Part shown: positions 59,906 to 64,000 of the stretch, piece after piece
Numbering within the stretch: the stretch's first letter is position 1
Layout: every line of letters begins with the position of its first letter
Assembly (NCBI GenBank): GCA_021613335.1
Contig: JAJTWR010000269.1
Location: forward strand, 2,171,001-2,235,000
Source of the DNA: Whitmania pigra
Lineage: Eukaryota; Annelida; Clitellata; Hirudinida; Haemopidae
DNA: 64,000 nucleotides
Reading direction: 5' to 3'
Notes under the pieces: model-generated
Database searches by the model: none
What the model saw: only the letters and a program-made list of their open reading frames with translations
What the model was told of the DNA's origin: nothing
Translations under genes and position numbers: made by a program

Positions 59906-61783
59906 TAATTATGGTACATTGTTGATCATCCAAGAAAATATTTCTGCTTCGGTTCTGTTTCTTAGGATTACACAACAAGAATGCCTTCTAGCAGAGCCAA
60001 ATTTATCTTGGTTGAGGTGCACTTTTAAACCAAAAAAAAAGCGTTTTCTGGTTTTTGAGCCCTTTTAAAATGTACAAGGTACGGTGTTATAACCTGATCA
60101 CTGCCAAATTTATGACAGAATTTTACATAACGCTAAATAAGTAAGAATTGATGAATCTCTTCTTAATTTAAATAAGAATTTGTTTCTATTACCAAGGGAG
60201 ACTGATTCCAAGCTAGATCAATAGATACATGCATACGCATCAATATGAAAACACAAAATGTCCTTTCAATCTCGATTTATTGATAATTGTATCACAAAGT
60301 GCAAGAAAATTCATTGTTGACGACAAGTCATTTTGTGTGAGATTAATTAAATGAGATGATTTAATCTTGCTTTGATTATTCCTGACGCCACTTGGTATAT
60401 TTGGGACGTTAGCATGTTTTGGTAGAGTACTGCTCTTGAATTAGATGTTAGGAGATTTATTTGTCTTTGAATTTATTTGGATAAATAACAATATTTCAGC
60501 AGATAACATTTTAGTCTAACGGAATACTGCCATGAATTAATATAGAGGACGGCTTCAATAAGATGCTGTTTTAAAAGGCTTACAAATATTAGTAAAAGTT
60601 ATCATTTTTAAGCAAAACAAATCGCACATTATCTTTAGTATGTTTCATGTCGCATGTGAAAAATAATTGATTTCGATAAAGGCGTTAAAAAGCGGGAACT
60701 TAGCATAGCTTGCTGGAAATGGTTTAGGTGTCTTTGGTGTTTTTATTGAAATTTGTTTAGTACGGAGTGTGTGAAGTTGTTTATTAAATAGGAAATGAAT
60801 TGTTTTTATTTCTGACGTCTGCATGGTGCATTTAAGACGGTATGATATTCGGCTCGAATTAGTTTTTTTTTTAAATTGAAAGCTTGTGTTTGGATTACGT
60901 CTACTCAGCCATCAATTGGATGCACAACAATAACAACTTTTCTCAATTATTTCCTAAATTTTTTTCATCAGATGAATTCATGTATGTCAAATAATCTAAG
61001 GCCCCTACAAATGTATGTCATCTAGACTATTATTATACTTTTAAGTATATAAAAAAAATCACAAGGTAATTTTTCTTAATTAGTAACATTGTTTGATGCT
61101 GCATAGAAACTTAAGATGTTGCCATAAGTACAGAGAAAATGTTATGAATGTTGTTTATGAAAAAAATATGGTAGTGATTTAGTTTTAGAGTCAGTTTTAT
61201 TTTTCTTTCTTTTGTCAGCTGTAACATGTTAATTTCAGTCCCCCATCTAAAGCAAATGACAAAGTCTTTTTTGGTTTTTACCTGAGATGATTATTGTTGT
61301 GTAATATTGTTATGCTCAAAGTGTGGATATATTATTTGCAAGAAACAAGACATTCCAAGAAAATCTAGCAAGCTGAAATTATTATTATTTTAAATTTAGA
61401 TAATTAAATAATGATAGTGAAAATTTGTGATTAATTCTATAGTGAACTGAGAAATTTAGAGTCAATATTTGTTAAATCTATATCTTTTCAGTAAATTGTT
61501 TACATTTGAATTAATTTTAAAATTTGCAATATTTCAAATATTTTTTCCCACTTAATCTGCTTTTTAAAATTACTTTATTTATAAATGGACATCTGACAGC
61601 AGGAGTTTATTCCCTTTTTAGGACGTTTCCTGTTCACAGTTGATTTTATGTAATTTTTGAAGTACAAATAAATTGATTCAAATAAATTGATTCAAACATT
61701 AAAAAATATTTTTTTAATATTAAATATTATATTATCCCATACCTATTTTAACATTAATAATTATTTATTTTCCAGAATAAATA
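59906..61783. other. Intergenic region upstream of the zinc-finger gene
   Basis: AT-rich. A TTTTCCAG acceptor-like site just before the zinc-finger ATG suggests that an upstream non-coding or short coding exon lies here, but I could not place it. Confidence 0.4.
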
Positions 61784-64000
61784 ATGTCATTAGATATTGA
61801 AAGCTCAGTGGGACAAATTCAGAATGGAAGCAAAATGTGCGGCCTTCTCAAGAATCTGGCTCAGAAGGTCTTGAACGAACAACCGGCCGAAGATTCCAAA
61901 GAAGCCTCGAAGCGCTCGTCTAAATTTCTGGTCAAACATGATGATGAAGAAGATAGCGGAATTAAAAAAGATTCAATAGTGCCTAGTCAGGATAATTTAT
62001 TAGGATCCAATGGGAATTCGATCCACAAGAATGTTCTCTTAGCAAAGCAGACTATTTCTGGAGATTTGGAAACTGGTAAAAAGGAAAAAAATGAACCTGG
62101 TCAAACTAATGAAGTTGGCAAGCAAGGGAAAACTTGTGATCCTCAAGGCGCTCGTACGGCCAAGTCCACCTCTAGAGAGGCCAAAGATGCTAAGAATGCC
62201 TCTTTTAAAGCAGAGAGCATCGACGTCGAAGAGATTGAAGCTGCCAGAAGGCTTTCCGATATTTTGACCTGCATCTTTTCGTCGGACAAAACGTCCAACC
62301 TTCCCTATCGTCCGATGGCCGAGATGCTGATAAACATCGGATTCGATGCGGCCAAAATTCACGTTTGCAAGGACGTGATGAAGGACCTCGAGAGGAAGTC
62401 GAACTCCAAACTGAGCGAAGGCGTCAAGCAAAGCATTGGTAAGGTCAAAGAGGTAGAAAAACAACTGGCCGAGAGGTTCAAGCCCTATTATGTTCCCTGC
62501 AGGTTTTGCAGGTGTGGCAGAGAGTGCTATTCAGATGCAGAGTTGGCTAGCCATAAGAGGATCGGATGGAGTACTAGTTCGGGGTGGATTAGGTGCTGTT
62601 TCTGTTCCTCGTTTAGGACCAGGTCGGCAACGCTTTTCGTGGACCACCTGTGCGACGAACACGGCGTGCGAGGCACCACCGAACCTTCTTTGAAAAACAT
62701 GTGCAACTACTGTTCCTACGAGAACAGGGATTGGAGGAGGGCCATGATGCACGAGGACAAGTGCAGATCGCGATTCGTCCTCTCTAGGAATCTGACGCTG
62801 GTGAACAACGATATCATGATATACGGGAGGCCCCAGCAGTTCTCGTACGGAAAGCATTCGGTTTCGAAAATGTCTCCCGGCTGTTGCTATCAGGGCGTCC
62901 AATCGTCGGCATCTCAAAACCATTACGGTCCTCTTCTCCAAACATCTAGCAGCAGGTCTCAAGCCAGACAGTCGTTGCTGAATGACAATTTCTCATCCCC
63001 GAGACCAGTTCATAGCATTCTGCCAAAAAATCACCTATCAAAAGATCCTAGTAAATCCATGTCGTTTAACATGCAACAAATTCAAGAGGTCGCAGCCGCC
63101 GTGATGGCTCAGGCGCAAATGCAAATGAGTCACCCGACGAAGCACTCTAGCGGAGTCAAACCTCAGGCGGACTTTAAGCCAAAGGCAGCGGCTCCTAACA
63201 GCGGGCCTTCCTGCGAGATCTGCAGTGCTTCTGTGACGACGTTGGAATCGTTGCTCAAGCACATGCAGCTGACCCATCAGATCAACATCAAGTCGATCGA
63301 CTTTTTCCTCCGGGGGAAGGGATACGTTTGTAAAACTTGCTTCCAGGGTTTCTGGACTCAGCTGGGACTGAACAGGCACCAGCAACAAGTTCACAACTCA
63401 AAACAGACTTATCCATGCTTCATTTGTGGACCAGTCACCTCTACTGACATACTGACTCATTTGATGACCAAACACAACATCAGCCTTCAGGACATGCTGC
63501 TTTTTGGCTGGTGTTATATTTGCAAAGCAGAAACGAAAACTCCCGACGGCTTTCTGCATCACATGTTGATTACGCACTCCGACCTGTTTCCCAGCAAGTC
63601 AGCTCTCGAGTCCATGATTGCTCTTTTCCAGAACATGAAAAGTAATGAAGTTACTTCGAACACCTCTTCCCAGACGACGGCTTCTCATTCGAAACCGACC
63701 GCCTCCAAAGCCAAGCCCGTCTCGGCAACTTCGAGCTCCCAGATTTCCTTCACCAGAGCCAAGCACAGATGCAATCCGTGCCAGATGAAGTTCGCGAACG
63801 CGTCCGAACTAGAGTCTCATTACGGCGCGTTTCACACCGTTTCCTGCACGAGATGCAAAGAAAAGTGGACCACCGTCGAGGCCATGCTGAAGCACTTCAA
63901 TCAGATTCATTACAATGAAAAAGATCCGTGCATCCTGTGCAAGGAGCAAGTGAAGATCGGGGTGCCGATGATCCGTCACATGAAGAGAATGCACGTCAAG
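61784..64000 (+). CDS. MEP-1-like multi-zinc-finger protein, 5' part
   Basis: Open for 739 codons from ATG 61784 to the window edge. Residues 1-230 are charged and low-complexity, with a predicted helical segment (EEIEAARRLSDILTCIFSSD). From about residue 234 the text PYYVPCRFC, CCFCSSFRTRSATLFVDHLC, then MCNYCSYENRD resembles the unusual zinc-finger block of MEP-1 (MOG-interacting, ectopic P-granules protein 1). Further C2H2-type fingers lie near residues 475 (CEICSAS), 514 (CKTCFQGFW), 543 (CFICG), 575 (CYICKAE), 662 (CNPCQMKF), 686 (CTRCKEKW) and 714 (CILCKEQ). MEP-1 is a nuclear protein that works with Mi-2 chromatin remodelling to silence genes. Its codons are markedly GC-richer than the flanks. 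A splice acceptor ends 10 bp before the ATG. Confidence 0.78.
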   Translation, partial: MSLDIESSVGQIQNGSKMCGLLKNLAQKVLNEQPAEDSKEASKRSSKFLVKHDDEEDSGIKKDSIVPSQDNLLGSNGNSIHKNVLLAKQTISGDLETGKKEKNEPGQTNEVGKQGKTCDPQGARTAKSTSREAKDAKNASFKAESIDVEEIEAARRLSDILTCIFSSDKTSNLPYRPMAEMLINIGFDAAKIHVCKDVMKDLERKSNSKLSEGVKQSIGKVKEVEKQLAERFKPYYVPCRFCRCGRECYSDAELASHKRIGWSTSSGWIRCCFCSSFRTRSATLFVDHLCDEHGVRGTTEPSLKNMCNYCSYENRDWRRAMMHEDKCRSRFVLSRNLTLVNNDIMIYGRPQQFSYGKHSVSKMSPGCCYQGVQSSASQNHYGPLLQTSSSRSQARQSLLNDNFSSPRPVHSILPKNHLSKDPSKSMSFNMQQIQEVAAAVMAQAQMQMSHPTKHSSGVKPQADFKPKAAAPNSGPSCEICSASVTTLESLLKHMQLTHQINIKSIDFFLRGKGYVCKTCFQGFWTQLGLNRHQQQVHNSKQTYPCFICGPVTSTDILTHLMTKHNISLQDMLLFGWCYICKAETKTPDGFLHHMLITHSDLFPSKSALESMIALFQNMKSNEVTSNTSSQTTASHSKPTASKAKPVSATSSSQISFTRAKHRCNPCQMKFANASELESHYGAFHTVSCTRCKEKWTTVEAMLKHFNQIHYNEKDPCILCKEQVKIGVPMIRHMKRMHVK

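Overview
The window is AT-rich eukaryotic, almost certainly animal, nuclear DNA. It has small GT-AG introns, long microsatellites, non-LTR and LTR retroelement debris, and bilaterian gene families (Rab7, a TRH-receptor-type GPCR, TRIP12-like HECT ligase, alpha-2-macroglobulin family, Topors-like RING protein, MEP-1-like zinc-finger protein, WSC/EGF proteins). My best guess is a lophotrochozoan such as a leech or another annelid. That is a guess from general character, not from a diagnostic gene.

Layout. 1-331: 3' end of a Rab7-type GTPase (+). 3.7-4.9 kb: GC-richer, frameshifted transposon remnant. 5.4-17.2 kb: microsatellites, minisatellites and a dispersed repeat; from about 10.1 to 17.2 kb these fill one large intron of a TRH-receptor-like GPCR (-, 18435 to about 9.9 kb). 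18.5-22.1 kb: no convincing gene. 22.15-28.5 kb: solo LTR with target-site duplication, a decayed LTR copy, and an LTR-PBS-gag fragment around a WSC/EGF pseudogene (W1, +). 28.73-33.35 kb: an intact 15-exon WSC/EGF single-pass membrane protein gene (W2, +). 35.3-36.6 kb: intronless BTB-BACK gene (+). 37.4-38.0 kb: orphan membrane/tail exons resembling the 3' end of a W gene. 38.3-38.6 kb: TTATG pentamer array. 38.9-41.9 kb: intronless TRIP12-like HECT ligase gene with one frameshift and one stop (+). 42.6-43.5 kb: decayed alpha-2-macroglobulin/TEP C-terminal exons (+). 44.5-47.5 and 49.4-52.2 kb: two intact nine-exon WSC/EGF genes for secreted proteins (W3 and W4, -). 53.9-55.4 kb: 5'-truncated CR1/L2-like LINE (-). 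57.8-59.2 kb: Topors-like RING gene (-). 61.8-64.0 kb: MEP-1-like zinc-finger gene (+), cut by the window edge.

The most interesting unit is the four-member WSC/EGF cluster (23.6-52.2 kb). I could chain exons of W2, W3 and W4 with every splice junction phase-consistent, giving 590, 311 and 312 residues. Each WSC domain is split by one phase-0 intron and bounded by phase-1 introns, so each is a symmetric shuffling module. W2 ends in a transmembrane helix and short cytoplasmic tail; W3 and W4 stop after short secreted tails; W1 has three frame breaks. A recognition or adhesion role is inference from domain content only.

A second result is a LINE/SINE partnership: a tRNA-derived SINE at 12.3 kb ends in nearly the same 36 bases (32 of 36 by eye) as the LINE at 53.9 kb. 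SINE pieces lie in an intron of each of the four WSC genes. All exon boundaries, domain calls and homologies here were read by eye, with no alignment or database search.
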